Shown: piece by piece, positions 30,777 through 41,050 of the stretch
Numbering within the stretch: the stretch's first letter is position 1
How the letters are laid out: each line of letters starts with the position of its first letter
NCBI RefSeq assembly: GCF_000613445.1
Contig: NZ_BAIZ01000015.1
Coordinates: forward strand, 1-64,000
DNA length: 64,000 nucleotides
From: Hoylesella shahii DSM 15611 = JCM 12083
Lineage (GTDB): Bacteria > Bacteroidota > Bacteroidia > Bacteroidales > Bacteroidaceae
Direction of reading: 5' to 3'
Made by a program: the position numbers and the translations under genes
The notes under the pieces: model-generated
Databases searched by the model: none
What the model saw: only the letters and a program-made list of their open reading frames with translations
Told to the model about the DNA's origin: nothing

Positions 30777-31289
30777 TAAAATATTAAGTCTAAAATTTAA
30801 CATTATGAGTGCAATTTTTGGTCACAAACAGTCATTCGCCTTTAAATAATCGATTCTCGCGACGGGTTGTTTGGCTAAAAATGGCTTTGCTTTGTGAATG
30901 CATACAAACAGACATTTCGTAGGGATTACACGTGTTTTTTACTAAAAAACGGGCTATTTGAGGCAAAAAACAGTGCTAACTCCTACAAAATGCAGTGCTA
31001 ACTCCTACTAAACGCAGTGCTATCTCCTACTAAACGCAGTGCTATCTCCTACTAAACGCAAGGCTAAATACTGCAAAACGCAAGGCTAAATACTGCAAAA
31101 CGCAAAGCTTAAAGGTACAAACTGCTATTTTTTGAGAAACCCAGGGGTTAAAACGTAATTAAAAATCGTCGGATTTTGATGTAAAAAGGAACATAAAATA
31201 TAACTTTATTACCAAGAAAGTGACTTTCTGCAGTGATTAAAAAACGCTAACCAATGACAAACTAGGAAGGCAAAATGCAGCAAAATGCA
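30777..31289 (-). repeat. Copy B of the ~500-bp dispersed intergenic element (reverse orientation)
   Basis: Read on the minus strand it has CCTTCCTAGTTTGT (31270-31257), then seven 22-bp units (31105-30952), then CCAAACAACCCGT and the conserved 3' block CGCGAGAATCGATTATTT ... CTCATAATGTTAAATTTTA ... AATATTTTACA (30861-30777). Length, order and spacing agree with copy A. It lies between two convergent units, tRNA-Gln and the DUF5686 gene. Confidence 0.85.
30952..31105 (-). repeat. 22-bp tandem array, seven units, in copy B
   Basis: Seven exact 22-bp periods on the minus strand. The first two units read TTGCGTTTTG / CAGTATTTAGCC and are identical to each other. The next four read CTGCGTTTAG / TAGGAG(A/T)TAGCA. 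The last is degenerate. The two unit types within one array indicate local duplication of units. Confidence 0.92.
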
Positions 31290-31661
31290 TCGAGGGAACT
31301 TAAAAATGAGGTAAAAGGAAATGGCAAAACAGCGAAATACAACAAAAAATATTTGATTTAAGCCATTATTTTCGCTAGAATGACTTGATCCAGAGTATCC
31401 ACTTTGTAAAATATTAATACCACATTTAACATTTATCGGGTGTTATAGAATTTTTAAATGAGGTTGTGTAATGGTGAGATTGATTAGTAATGAAAGTGGG
31501 AGTTATACACTTTCCTGCTCAACGCTCTTGGTTTAGATAATACACCAAATCAGAAACCAAAAACAACAAAAGGTTATCAAGAAACAACAAACTCAACTTT
31601 ACCAATCAAATGATGGATAATTCATAAGCCAAGCCAAAACTGAAGATTGACCTTAAGAAAG
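31290..31661. other. Gene-free stretch downstream of repeat copy B
   Basis: About 370 bp of AT-rich sequence without a credible reading frame or recognisable RNA. Confidence 0.55.
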
Positions 31662-31706
31662 AAAAATGGGACTGTTAGAAGAACAAGATCTGCTAACAGT
31701 CCCATT
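31662..31706 (-). terminator. Terminator of the DUF5686 gene
   Basis: AATGGGACTGTTAG and CTAACAGTCCCATT form a perfect 14-bp stem, followed on the minus strand by TTTTCTTTC, 18 bp after the stop codon. Confidence 0.88.
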
Positions 31707-31724
31707 ATATTTTAGTCTTGACCT

Positions 31725-34330
31725 TTAGAAGGTCATACGCATCATCAATCTAACGCCATGTTTCTGCGCAGTGGACAACTCATTATAATTCAGTCTTCTA
31801 ACATACTGAACATGAAATATTTTGAAGATATTATGAACACCCACCACTAATTCCATATAAGGGCGTTTAGGATTCATCACATTTGCGCCTTCAGGGAAAT
31901 ACATTAATGTTTCATCGCCAGCGTTTTGGGCCAATAAGGGATTATTCTTATCTGTAAGAGTGCCCCACAGGCTCTTAAAGCCTATAAATTCTCTCCATTT
32001 AAGCTTTTTTAGAAGCGGAACACGATTAAACAACTTACCATTCATATCCCATCCGATGTCAACGCTTGCATACCTATCGTTAAGAAACTCCATGTTGTTT
32101 ATCAAGTTGAAAGTACCACGCTGAACAATGTACGACAAGTTGGCCGACGGCATTATGAGTAAGGGGAAAGGCACTTTGTTCCATTGTGCACCCGCATTAA
32201 GTCGCACATCAAACTTGCCCCAGCTTCTTAACCAAAAACGTTTTAACACAGCAGCTTCAGAGAAATTATAAGTGTACTGCCCACCCAGTACGCCATTAAG
32301 TCCCATAGCGTGAGACACCACAAATACAGGTGCTTCCAAATTAATGGCAATGCGACGCTGCTTAGTGTTGATAAACGTGCGTCCTGGTGCAAATTCAAGT
32401 TCAAAACGCAATTCTGTGGTACGCATTTTACCATTCTGAAGCAGTTAGTGATGTCTGTACTCGGATATAAAGCGGGTGGAACAGGATAGCTAAGCTTTTC
32501 AAAAAACAAAGCACCTGCTGCTTCATTCTCTTCTGTTTTAAGACTTAAAGTGGTTTTCAGCCCCCACTCCTCTTCACGTTCAAAACTTAGTTGCTGACGA
32601 TTATAAAACATCATTTTGTCTACTTTCGTCCACTTTAGTGAAGTGAAGACATTATCTTTGTCTGTACGCAGAAACTTATCCGAGGGAGACATAACATCGT
32701 AAGTAGACTTAAACGAAATGGTACGCTTGGGGAACTCTCTGGGCAAATACTCTTTCTTGTTGAACGAATAAGTGAGTTCGCCACTATAATAGTTTTTCTT
32801 ACTTCCCCATCCATGCGCCACATATCCAGCTAAGAACCAATGTTTGTTTAAATTGGCAGTGGTTTGTGCACTGATACGTGTTCTAAAACCATCAATAAAG
32901 TTGCGTGTAAACATGGTGTTTACAGGTCCTATGTCCACTTTACTAGGATGGTCTTTATCGCCTGTTTCTACAAAATTTTCTATAAGGGCTTTTAATCCAA
33001 AGATGATATATTTAAATCCTTTCATCTGTTCAACGCGGTGCACAAACTCATCCATCGAGGATTCGCTCTTGCTAAGTTGTACTGCACGATATTGTTTCCA
33101 AAAAGCCTCGTCGCGCATCATAGCATCGGCTTCGCGTCTTTCGCGAGCACCACCTTTGAAAAGTTTAGTTGGAAGTTCGTCAAAAGCATAGTCGTTCAAG
33201 CGTGTTGTGCGTATAACAATGGCTTTCTGTAACAGCTTGTTCACATTTATCTCAGCAATCATATCGTCTTCGCTCAGAGCCCACTCGTCATTATCTAGCT
33301 GCGTGAACTCTTGCCTCACTTGCAGATTCTCGACAAAGTTGACACCACTATTAACAGGCAAAGTAAGATTGCAACGTTTAACATGCAGCGTGGAATCGGC
33401 CACAATATACAATTCGCCTCTAAAACCAATATCCTGCGTATTGTTGGGGATGAATTGCAGATGATAACACAAGTCTTTACCCACATAAACGGTGTCTTCG
33501 ATATAGTATCGGTAGAAACTTATAGCCGTATTACCAATAGGACTAGTGAAATGATGCCTTAACAATCGCACATCGTTATCGTAAATATTCACATCGGTAA
33601 ACACGTCGTTGAGCATCGTGTTCATGATGTCGCCTGTTTGTATCAGTTGGTTAATACCGGTGGTGTTTTGACCTTTAATAATATCGCGCTCTGTTTTGGG
33701 GTCTTTACGATATAGATGCTGGCTAACGGTTTCCTCTACAGATATGGGTAATATCAGTTTATTGTTGTAAGGGCAAAGCTCCACTTGGTTGAGCATCCAA
33801 CGTCTTTTACCAATAAACCCACTATCTATCTGCGAAGGCATTATGTCGTTCATAGCCAACGTTATTTTTTGATATTTGGTGTACTGAAAGAAGTCGTGAT
33901 TTTCTAATCGCGTGTTTTTCTTTGCAGCAATTACGCGTTTCATCAATTCAACGGCGGGATTGTCTTTGCGCGAATACTTACCACGTTTTTGCTTAATCAC
34001 CACTTCGGCCAGCTGCTTAGTGTCAGGCTTCAATTTAATGTTTAATATACTAGGAGTGGAAGACTTAACAAGCACTTGCACAGAGCCATACCCCACAGCA
34101 CTGAAAGTAAGCATTAAGCCCTCTTTGCGCACAATATTGTAATGCCCTTTGGCCGTACCCGACACGGCAATATCGTGCCCCTTGTATCGTACACTGGGAT
34201 AATATATGGTGTCACCCGTCACAGCATCTGTGACAACACCTGAGAGCATGCTTCCCGTTTGGGCTGAAACAGTCAGTCCTACAACGAGCAATGCCAATAA
34301 CATTAATAGTCTACTTGTTTTATAACTCAT
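31725..34330 (-). CDS. DUF5686 / carboxypeptidase-regulatory-like outer-membrane protein; one frameshift
   Basis: The corrected length is 868 residues. A signal peptide (MSYKTSRLLMLLALLVVGLTVSA) is followed by a carboxypeptidase-regulatory-like domain (LSGVVTDAVTGDTIYYPSVRY ...) at about residues 28-115, then the DUF5686 region (DNPAVELMKRVIAAKKNTRLEN) and a long beta-rich C-terminus ending GVRLMMRMTF, where the terminal Phe suits an outer-membrane barrel. The frame breaks near 32442: one T is missing in AACTGCTTCAG, and correction joins ITNLLQNGKMRTTELRF. Function is unknown; it resembles TonB-receptor partners without a visible plug. It is 147 bp downstream of the HAD gene and ends at a strong terminator. 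Confidence 0.85.
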
Positions 34331-34477
34331 CTCTTAAATTTACTGTTTTTCGTTGTTGCAAAAAGCTTTAGGTGTGAATTCAATGTTTTCTGCTATGTTA
34401 ACAAGTTACACCGAAATCGTAATTTGTAACTATTTGTGGGTACAACAATTTTACTTTGTACCAAACACTGATCCAAT

Positions 34478-35221
34478 CTAACTTAACAATTCATCCAAAT
34501 CACTAATTATCAAATGTGCTACACTTTCATCTTGGGCTTTTTCTTCCCATTGTTCGCCTTTAAACCAAGCGGTGATACATCCCAGCGAGTGGGCAGGTAC
34601 GATGTCTTTATCAATACTATCGCCAACCACCAGCACCTTCTGAGCAGGCATTTTCAAGGCTTCAACGCCAAGCGCAAAAATCTTTGGGTCGGGTTTTCGA
34701 ACCCCAACCACCGCCGATTCGATAACACTTGCAAAATAATGAGCCATGTTGTAATCGGCAAGAACGGTTTGTATATTACCATAAAAATTGCTAACCAAAA
34801 CCATGGGATAACGTTTGTGCAAATGCTCTAGCACAAAAGTACTGTGCCTTATAACCTTCTCAAGGTTCGAACAGAGTTCGGTATATATTAGGTGGTGCAT
34901 GTCATCGATTTCTAATTGAGGAACATCTAGCACTTTATTATCTCTCAAATAAGCCAACTGCATCTTGAGTTTGGTGTTCAACACGTTGCAAAACAAAAAG
35001 TCGGGCATGATTATTCTGTTGGTCGCCAATGCACGTTCAACATGCACGTAAGCAGCCCTAAAGTCGGCTTCGCTAATGGGTATATTATTATTTTGGTAGG
35101 CATGCCAAATCACTTTTCCCCAATGATGGCCATTGGTATCGAGTGTTCCACCATAATCAAATATTATTCCCTCTATATCTAGTTGGTCAAGCGTATTGAA
35201 CGTATATTTTGTTGTTTGCAT
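34478..35221 (-). CDS. HAD-family hydrolase, probable phosphatase of a lipid head-group operon
   Basis: 247 residues with all four HAD motifs: FDYGGTLD (nucleophile Asp), LVSNFYGN (Ser), RKPDPKIF (Lys) and VVGDSIDKDI (acidic pair). It has a helical cap of C1 type. HAD enzymes of this size usually dephosphorylate small phosphate esters. It is the last of four closely packed minus-strand genes (16 bp after the CDP-alcohol phosphotransferase), so a likely substrate is the phosphorylated head group or phospholipid made by the operon. That is inference from position. Confidence 0.88.
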   Translation of the reverse strand: MQTTKYTFNTLDQLDIEGIIFDYGGTLDTNGHHWGKVIWHAYQNNNIPISEADFRAAYVHVERALATNRIIMPDFLFCNVLNTKLKMQLAYLRDNKVLDVPQLEIDDMHHLIYTELCSNLEKVIRHSTFVLEHLHKRYPMVLVSNFYGNIQTVLADYNMAHYFASVIESAVVGVRKPDPKIFALGVEALKMPAQKVLVVGDSIDKDIVPAHSLGCITAWFKGEQWEEKAQDESVAHLIISDLDELLS

Positions 35222-35237
35222 GTAAAGTTGCTTTTGG

Positions 35238-36179
35238 TTATTTATTTATCAGGTTAGAACACCTTTGACACAAATCTTCGTGCTGCTTGTGCATGTAAAT
35301 ATATATGGCACTAAGCACAGTGAGTTCGAAGAGGAAGTAAACCCATGGGCAATTAGCCAAACAAGTGATATATAACACAATGGCGCGAAGATTGAAACTA
35401 AGCATATTGGTGTACTTCATCAATGGTCTACTGCCTTGCAGAAACTCATCACGCAAAGTTTCGGGAATACTCTCTGCATCGCCAAAGGTGGCATGTATTT
35501 TATCAAAGAACGACTGAAACCTTGGTGTTCGCTTCTCTTGACTTTTGCAATAGTTGGCATAATTATAGTAAAACAGGCGTTTAAACCACTCGCCATGTTT
35601 GGGCAGAGCTTCGTAAATGCCACGTTGTTGGGCGTAAGTATCTAGTTCACTTCCTTTTTTCCCCTTAAGAAAAAGCAAATGAATTTGACGGTAATAATCG
35701 GCCAAAGAACTTTGTGGTGAGTGACAAAGCAATCCCGACACAGCTGCTAAAGCCCAAATCCAAAAGCCCCATTTAACGTTGGTGTAGGGAATAAGTGACG
35801 ATTGTAAGCGCAGACAAAGTGCAAAATAAATACAGAAAAACCACACATCGCCCGAAAATCCATCTAATACGCGCCCCACAAGCGTTTTTTTGCCTGTGAG
35901 TCGAGCCATCTGTCCATCGGTTGAATCACAAAAGTTGGCTAACATTAATAACACCACACCCATGAGGTTGTGAGTTAAATCGGAGAAATAGAACATATAT
36001 CCAGCCCCAATACCCAAGAAGATTGAGAGAATGGTGATGGCGTTTGGATGAACACCAAGTTTGTTCCACAACAAAGCAAACACCAAGCCAATAGGACGAG
36101 TGAAATAAATATCAATGGTTTCTTCTGTATCAGCAGACTTCAATGAGTCGCGAAACAGGGTTTTAATGCTATTACTCAT
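35238..36179 (-). CDS. CDP-alcohol phosphatidyltransferase family membrane enzyme
   Basis: 313 residues. The signature DG(x2)AR(x8)G(x3)D(x3)D is complete: in DSTDGQMARLTGKKTLVG followed by RVLDGFSGD. About six transmembrane segments lie around it. These enzymes join a CDP-activated alcohol to another alcohol with release of CMP, as in phosphatidylinositol-phosphate or phosphatidylserine synthesis. A roughly 100-residue soluble insertion (YRQIHLLFLKGKKGSELDTY ...) is longer than in PgsA or PssA. It overlaps the ATP-grasp gene by 8 bp and follows a nucleotidyltransferase, which could make the CDP-alcohol; together they suggest synthesis of an inositol- or other polyol-phosphate lipid. Confidence 0.88.
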   Translation of the reverse strand: MSNSIKTLFRDSLKSADTEETIDIYFTRPIGLVFALLWNKLGVHPNAITILSIFLGIGAGYMFYFSDLTHNLMGVVLLMLANFCDSTDGQMARLTGKKTLVGRVLDGFSGDVWFFCIYFALCLRLQSSLIPYTNVKWGFWIWALAAVSGLLCHSPQSSLADYYRQIHLLFLKGKKGSELDTYAQQRGIYEALPKHGEWFKRLFYYNYANYCKSQEKRTPRFQSFFDKIHATFGDAESIPETLRDEFLQGSRPLMKYTNMLSFNLRAIVLYITCLANCPWVYFLFELTVLSAIYIYMHKQHEDLCQRCSNLINK

Positions 36180-36995
36180 GTGTTATTTTTCTAGTTGTTT
36201 GTGTTGCTAGCAGTTGGTTTGCCAGGTGTGCAATGCACTCGGCTGCCTGCTCGCAACAAGGTGAAAAGCTAGGCCAATCGTTAAAGTCGATAATAAAAAA
36301 ACGACCATCGCTATTGATTATGCAGTCGCCACCATAAACTTCTATTCCTGTTAAGCTTGCCAAACGGGCGACCGTATGCCTTAGTTGTTGCACGTTAAAG
36401 GGATAATGATGAGCTGAACCATTATGTTGTTCGTCGCCAAACTTAGAATGACCCGTATCTGTGGGATAGAAATGCCAAAAAAAACTGTCTGCAACGCCAT
36501 AGAATTTAACCAAGTCGCCTTCTACGTGAGCACTAACCACCAAGTTGTGCACACCACGTTGCGCAAATTGTTCTTTGGTTTTGTCTACTTCGGCTTTATC
36601 TTTGCAATATACCACATCGTCTTGTGTTTGTGCAGCAAAGTCAGCTCGCTTCACCCAATAGCCTCTTGTACCCTCTTCGGGGGCATAGCAATGCCATTTT
36701 CTTGCATCACACAATGTATGTGGCTACGCGAGAAAGATTCGAGCGCCTTGGCATTATTCAACACAATGGCCTGATTTTGATGTTCGAACTGCTTCAGAAG
36801 GTTAATGGTGCGTGGCAAACGCCCCATAGACAAGTAGAGGGCAGCTCGATGTTGTTCGTTCAACTGTTGCTCGGAAATGGCCACTACATCATGACGATGC
36901 AACTTTCTTAACACTGCATCTAAAATGGATCGGTCGTTTTTAACCGAGTTTGGCGAGAAACGTTCATCTCTATATATGGCAACTACACTGCTCAT
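36172..36995 (-). CDS. ATP-grasp-like protein in lipid head-group operon; one frameshift
   Basis: The corrected length is 274 residues, starting MSSVVAIYRDERFSP at 36995. The frame shifts at a run of five C (coding strand, 36679-36683): ...NGIAMPP / EEGTRGYWVKRAD; a sixth C restores it. GYWVKRADF, LVVSAHVEGDLVKFYGV and FIIDFNDWPSFSPC fit ATP-grasp lysine, hinge and metal-binding segments; the last, DFNDWPS, resembles RimK-type and inositol-phosphate-kinase-type ends. The enzyme may be an ATP-dependent kinase or ligase acting on the head group; the substrate is unknown. It overlaps the preceding gene by 26 bp and the following by 8 bp, showing tight translational coupling. Confidence 0.75.
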
Positions 36996-37709
36996 TAATA
37001 AACTCTTCTGCTTTGGTAACGTCTGATGCGTGGTCAATGTCGAGTACTTTCCCCATCGCATAGGCTCTTAACTTTAAGCCTTTGGCAATCAGTGCACGTT
37101 GAAAGTTGCGCATTCTACTTTCTCCCCTTTCTATACAAGCCTGTAAGATTGGTAGACAATTGGGGGTTAGCCCATAGATTCCTGCCGAGATATATTGACA
37201 AGAAGATACCTTCTCATCGTAAAATCCAGAGATGTACGGTGGGTTGGTGATTTGTACATACAACGGTTTTTCGTCGTCTACAAAACTCGTTACGGCCATC
37301 ACTCCATCATTGCCTGTTGCTAATGCATCTGTAAACGATAAGACAAAGGCCTCAAAATCGCGTTCACGAAAAATTGTATCTACCGTTGTAAGCACAAAAG
37401 ACGATGTGCGAAGATAAGGGCTTAACTCATAAAAACTGTGCATTGAACTGGGCGTTGATTTAACAACAAACCTTAAAGGCACTTGCCTTCCATCTAAGCC
37501 AGCGCGCTGAACATCTCTTAAATGCATAGCAACATCGGTCATTTGTTCGTTACAAATAACCAAAATTTCTTCGGCCTTGTTAGCATAAATATTCTGATAA
37601 GCCGGTCTACAAGGTGTTCACCCCCTACCTTAACCAATGGTTTGGGTAGCTGAACACCTTCTTGGCTAAGGCGTGAGCCCTCACCTGCGGCTATAATAGC
37701 ATATTTCAT
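36970..37709 (-). CDS. Sugar/polyol-phosphate nucleotidyltransferase; one frameshift
   Basis: The corrected length is 246 residues. It begins MKYAIIAAGEGSRLSQEG with PKPLVKVGG, the nucleotide-binding signature of NTP transferases; FVLTTVDTIF supplies the metal-binding Asp, and VLDIDHASDVTKAEEFI is the usual C-terminal segment. The frame breaks near 37584: ...RIFM / ANKAEEILVICNEQMTD, with one base missing. The start at 37709 is the first ATG with the signature; the track's earlier Met adds an unlikely extension. As first gene of the operon, feeding a CDP-alcohol phosphotransferase, it probably activates a polyol phosphate with CTP, as IPCT does for inositol 1-phosphate. That assignment is inference. 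Confidence 0.85.
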
Positions 37710-37848
37710 ATATACGTTGTGTTTTAAAATGGTGAAGGAAATCATACTGATGAATAATCCCTATACCATAAGCACGTACGGTATTAAAACCGCTTTTCAC
37801 CCAAACAAACTATGCATGGATGGGCAATTGCTGATTTAGAACCAACTA

Positions 37849-37878
37849 CAAAGATAGATAAATGTTGGCGAACACAAA
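37849..37878 (-). promoter_or_regulatory. Promoter of the lipid head-group operon
   Basis: On the minus strand TTTG (37878-37875), 18 bp, TATCTTTG (37856-37849). Both boxes match exactly. The leader to the first start codon at 37709 would be about 130 bases. Confidence 0.7.
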
Positions 37879-38241
37879 AATTTTTCAATTGTAAAACACA
37901 CAATTAAATGCAAGAGAGAACATTGCATAAAGTAGATAGACCAAACAAATACACGCATTTTGCTGAAATGTTACATACAAGATGCGTGGATAAGATGGTC
38001 TACTTAGTTATGAAAGATAATGGAATTTATAACGCCTTATTTACCAAAACTAACCAATTCTCAAAAAGAAGTTGTCAGGTTGTACGCCATAAACAACCTA
38101 TTAAGAAGCTAAAGACTAGCAATGGGATACACCTAGATAAATTTGACTAACAAGAAAAGTTATACTGTACACAACAAAATTATAGTCTTCGGTGCTCTTT
38201 AATAAGTACGCACAGGACGAAGAAGGATTCTCAAAGACGAA
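37879..38241. other. Gene-free stretch, nothing recognised
   Basis: A plus-strand frame at 37908-38150 (80 codons) has no motif, biased composition or upstream signal and is not called. No terminator hairpin was found after the FAD dehydrogenase stop. Confidence 0.5.
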
Positions 38242-39813
38242 TTAACTAATAGCCTTGATGTAGGATGCACACATCTCGGCACAGCGTTCACCATCCATTG
38301 CTGCAGAAACGATACCACCAGCATAGCCAGCACCTTCACCACAAGGAAATAGACCGCTTATACTAACATGCTGGAAGGTTTCTTTATCTCGTATAATTCT
38401 TACAGGAGAAGAGGTGCGACTCTCGGTGGCGATAAGCACTGCTTCGTTAGTTAAGAAGCCATGACTGGTTCGACCAAACCTTTGAAATCCATCTTGAAGA
38501 CGCGAAACGATATGCTTGGGCATCCAAAAATGTAGTGGACTAGATATAATCCCTGGTGAATAGCTGCTTCTAGGAAGATCGTAACTAAGCTTGCGATTAA
38601 CAAAATCTACCATTCGTTGCGCAGGAGCTGTTTGTTTACGATTGCCATTCACCCAACAATCGTGTTCAATAGTCTGTTGGTAGTGCATCATTTTCAACAC
38701 GTCGTCGCCCTCAACATCTTCGGGACGTATCTCTACCACCATTCCACTATTTGACCATTTAGAACCACGATTGGCTGGACTCATGCCGTTGACCACTATT
38801 TGTTGATGTTCGGTTGCAGCTGGTATGACGAAACCTCCCGGGCACATGCAGAAGGAGTAGACGCCTCGTTCGGCTGATTGAGCAACAAAACTATATTCTG
38901 CTGCAGGTAAATAATTTCCGCGTCCGTTCTTATTATGATATTGTATTTGGTCTATCAAAGCAGATGGGTGCTCCAATCTTACACCAATAGCCAAACCTTT
39001 AGCCTCTATGGGTATGCCTGCTGCGGCTAAGTACTGGTACACATCACGAGCACTATGACCAGTAGCCAAAATTACAGGACCATTGAAATGACGTTCTTGA
39101 GAAGTAAGATTGTTGAATGTTTTAACTCCAATAACAGTATTATTGTTCATCAAAAACGACGTCATCTTTGTCTGAAAATGTACTTCACCACCACATTTAA
39201 TAATCGTATTACGGATAGCTTCGATTACTTTGGGCAACTTGTCGGTTCCTATATGAGGATGAGCGTCGGCCAAAATTGCTGTGGATGCACCATGTTGACA
39301 AAATATATTTAATATTTTATCTACACTACCACGTTTCTTACTACGGGTATAAAGTTTTCCATCAGAATAAGCACCTGCACCGCCTTCACCAAAACAATAA
39401 TTGCTCTCAGGATTAATCTGTTGTTCCTTAGTTATTAAAGAAAGGTCGCGATGACGTTCGTCAACACGCTTACCACGTTCAACAACAATGGGGCGTACAC
39501 CTTGTTCTATTAACCGTAATGCAGCAAACAATCCACCAGGGCCAGCACCAACAACAATAGCAGCAGGAGATTGAGAAACATCAGGATAAGAAATGCTTTG
39601 ATAGTCTTGTTTATCAGGCCTTTCGTTAACAAATACGCGAACTGAGAGATTAACAATAATGGTGCGTTGACGTGCATCAATACTACGTTTAAGAACTTGA
39701 ACATGATTAATGGTACGCACATCAAGGCCTTTTTCGTGAACTACATATTCGCGTATACTATCTTGGGTGTATGCCTGCTGGGGTAACAAGCGCAATTGAT
39801 ATTCGTATATCAT
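38242..39813 (-). CDS. FAD-dependent dehydrogenase (COG2509 type)
   Basis: 523 residues. The dinucleotide-binding motif AIVVGAGPGGLFAALRLIEQG lies at about residue 85, after an N-terminal alpha/beta domain (YEYQLRLLPQQAYTQDS ...) typical of the COG2509 family. Further FAD contacts are VILATGHSARDVYQYL and LFPCGEGAGYAGGIVSAAMDG. CFGEGGAGAYSDGKLYTR is a family-specific block. The physiological substrate is unknown. It is a single-gene unit, 187 bp downstream of atpG on the same strand. Confidence 0.88.
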   Translation of the reverse strand: MIYEYQLRLLPQQAYTQDSIREYVVHEKGLDVRTINHVQVLKRSIDARQRTIIVNLSVRVFVNERPDKQDYQSISYPDVSQSPAAIVVGAGPGGLFAALRLIEQGVRPIVVERGKRVDERHRDLSLITKEQQINPESNYCFGEGGAGAYSDGKLYTRSKKRGSVDKILNIFCQHGASTAILADAHPHIGTDKLPKVIEAIRNTIIKCGGEVHFQTKMTSFLMNNNTVIGVKTFNNLTSQERHFNGPVILATGHSARDVYQYLAAAGIPIEAKGLAIGVRLEHPSALIDQIQYHNKNGRGNYLPAAEYSFVAQSAERGVYSFCMCPGGFVIPAATEHQQIVVNGMSPANRGSKWSNSGMVVEIRPEDVEGDDVLKMMHYQQTIEHDCWVNGNRKQTAPAQRMVDFVNRKLSYDLPRSSYSPGIISSPLHFWMPKHIVSRLQDGFQRFGRTSHGFLTNEAVLIATESRTSSPVRIIRDKETFQHVSISGLFPCGEGAGYAGGIVSAAMDGERCAEMCASYIKAIS

Positions 39814-39900
39814 TGTAAGTTAGGGTATTAATAAGAAATAAGATGCTTATTAAAAACAGATAACAAGCAACAAAGAACATAACATGTAATAAACAAAAGA

Positions 39901-39965
39901 TTGACAACTTCACGCTTTAAGCGACCACCTATAAGGGGTACGACGTTAAGACGCAAAGTTGTCAA
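39901..39965 (-). terminator. Inverted repeat after atpG, possible atp-operon terminator
   Basis: TTGACAACTT (39901-39910) and AAGTTGTCAA (39956-39965) are perfect 10-bp complements around 45 bases that contain a smaller palindrome (CGCTTTAAGCG). On the minus strand it is followed by TCTTTTGTTT, 35 bp after the atpG stop. It could instead be a regulatory hairpin in the leader of the FAD dehydrogenase gene. Confidence 0.5.
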
Positions 39966-40000
39966 ACGCAAACACAGAGAAAGCAACAATAAGAAAATAA

Positions 40001-40969
40001 CTAATTGTTTACACTGCCTCCCATAATATCAAGCAATTCATTTGTAATTGCCTGCTGTCTGCTTTTGTTATACTGTAAATTCAAGCCGCGAAGAAGTTCA
40101 TCAGCATTATCGGTAGCCGTTTGCATTGCCACCATACGCGCCGCATGTTCGCTGCCATTGCTATCGAGCAACCCTGTATACACCATCAAATTTAATAATT
40201 TGGGAATGAGTGAATTAAGGATTGTCGCCATATCAGGCTCAACAAGGAAGTTATCATTAAGCGGTTTAGCCTCTTCTTTCTTCTTTGTTTGTTCAGATTT
40301 TTTATTCTTCAAATACTCTTGCGCCTTTGCCGTTACAACATTAGAACTAAGGTCGCGGTCGTTAAACCGGCCAACTTCAGTAGTGAGGTCGATAGGCAAA
40401 AAAGTTCTACGAGTTAAAATCTGCGAGCCAGCACTCTTGAAATGGTGGTATATAAGCTCTACCTTATCAATATCGCCTGCTTCAAACTTACGGGCCAATT
40501 CTCTGGCTATCTCAGCACATTGGTGTGCATTAGGTTTCTCGGCAAGATGGTTAAAGTCTCCACAAAGTTGCAAACCCATCTTAGATGCCTGTTCAGCAAT
40601 CTTTCTGCCAATGGGATAAACCAAGATTTCGCTTACTCCTTGTTCACGATAATGTGACACCGTCTGCTGCATCAGCTTTGTGATATTGGCGTTAAAGCCA
40701 CCGCACAAGCTGCTATTGCTGGAATAAACCACAAGCGCTACACGTTTGAGATGCTTGCGTTCAACGCTTAATGGCGTGTATGTCTCGGTCAAAGACGCAA
40801 GAAATGACTTAAGAATATGCTCCAACATATTTTCATAAGGTAACATATTCTCAATCATCTGCTGAGCATGGTGCAACTTAGACGATGCCACCATCTTCAT
40901 TGCACTCGTTATTTTGCGAGTGCTATTGACGGAGGCAATACGTGTCTTTATCTCTTTTAATGATGGCAT
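40001..40969 (-). CDS. atpG: ATP synthase F1 gamma subunit
   Basis: 322 residues. The N-terminal rotor helix MPSLKEIKTRIASVNSTRKITSAMKMVASSKL is unmistakable, and the C-terminal helix (LNLQYNKSRQQAITNELLDIM) completes the coiled coil that turns inside the alpha/beta ring. A charged insert (YLKNKKSEQTKKKEEAKPLND) lengthens it compared with E. coli (287). It is the last gene of the atp operon, 81 bp after atpA. Confidence 0.97.
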   Translation of the reverse strand: MPSLKEIKTRIASVNSTRKITSAMKMVASSKLHHAQQMIENMLPYENMLEHILKSFLASLTETYTPLSVERKHLKRVALVVYSSNSSLCGGFNANITKLMQQTVSHYREQGVSEILVYPIGRKIAEQASKMGLQLCGDFNHLAEKPNAHQCAEIARELARKFEAGDIDKVELIYHHFKSAGSQILTRRTFLPIDLTTEVGRFNDRDLSSNVVTAKAQEYLKNKKSEQTKKKEEAKPLNDNFLVEPDMATILNSLIPKLLNLMVYTGLLDSNGSEHAARMVAMQTATDNADELLRGLNLQYNKSRQQAITNELLDIMGGSVNN

Positions 40970-41050
40970 ACGCTATGTATTGAAGGATGGCAACCCCACC
41001 CCACAAATATATGAGGCGGGATTGTACTTATCCTTGATGTTCTAAAGTTT

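Noticed and set aside
37908..38150. 80-codon plus-strand frame
   Set aside because: No motif or upstream signal; flanked by a promoter for the opposite strand.
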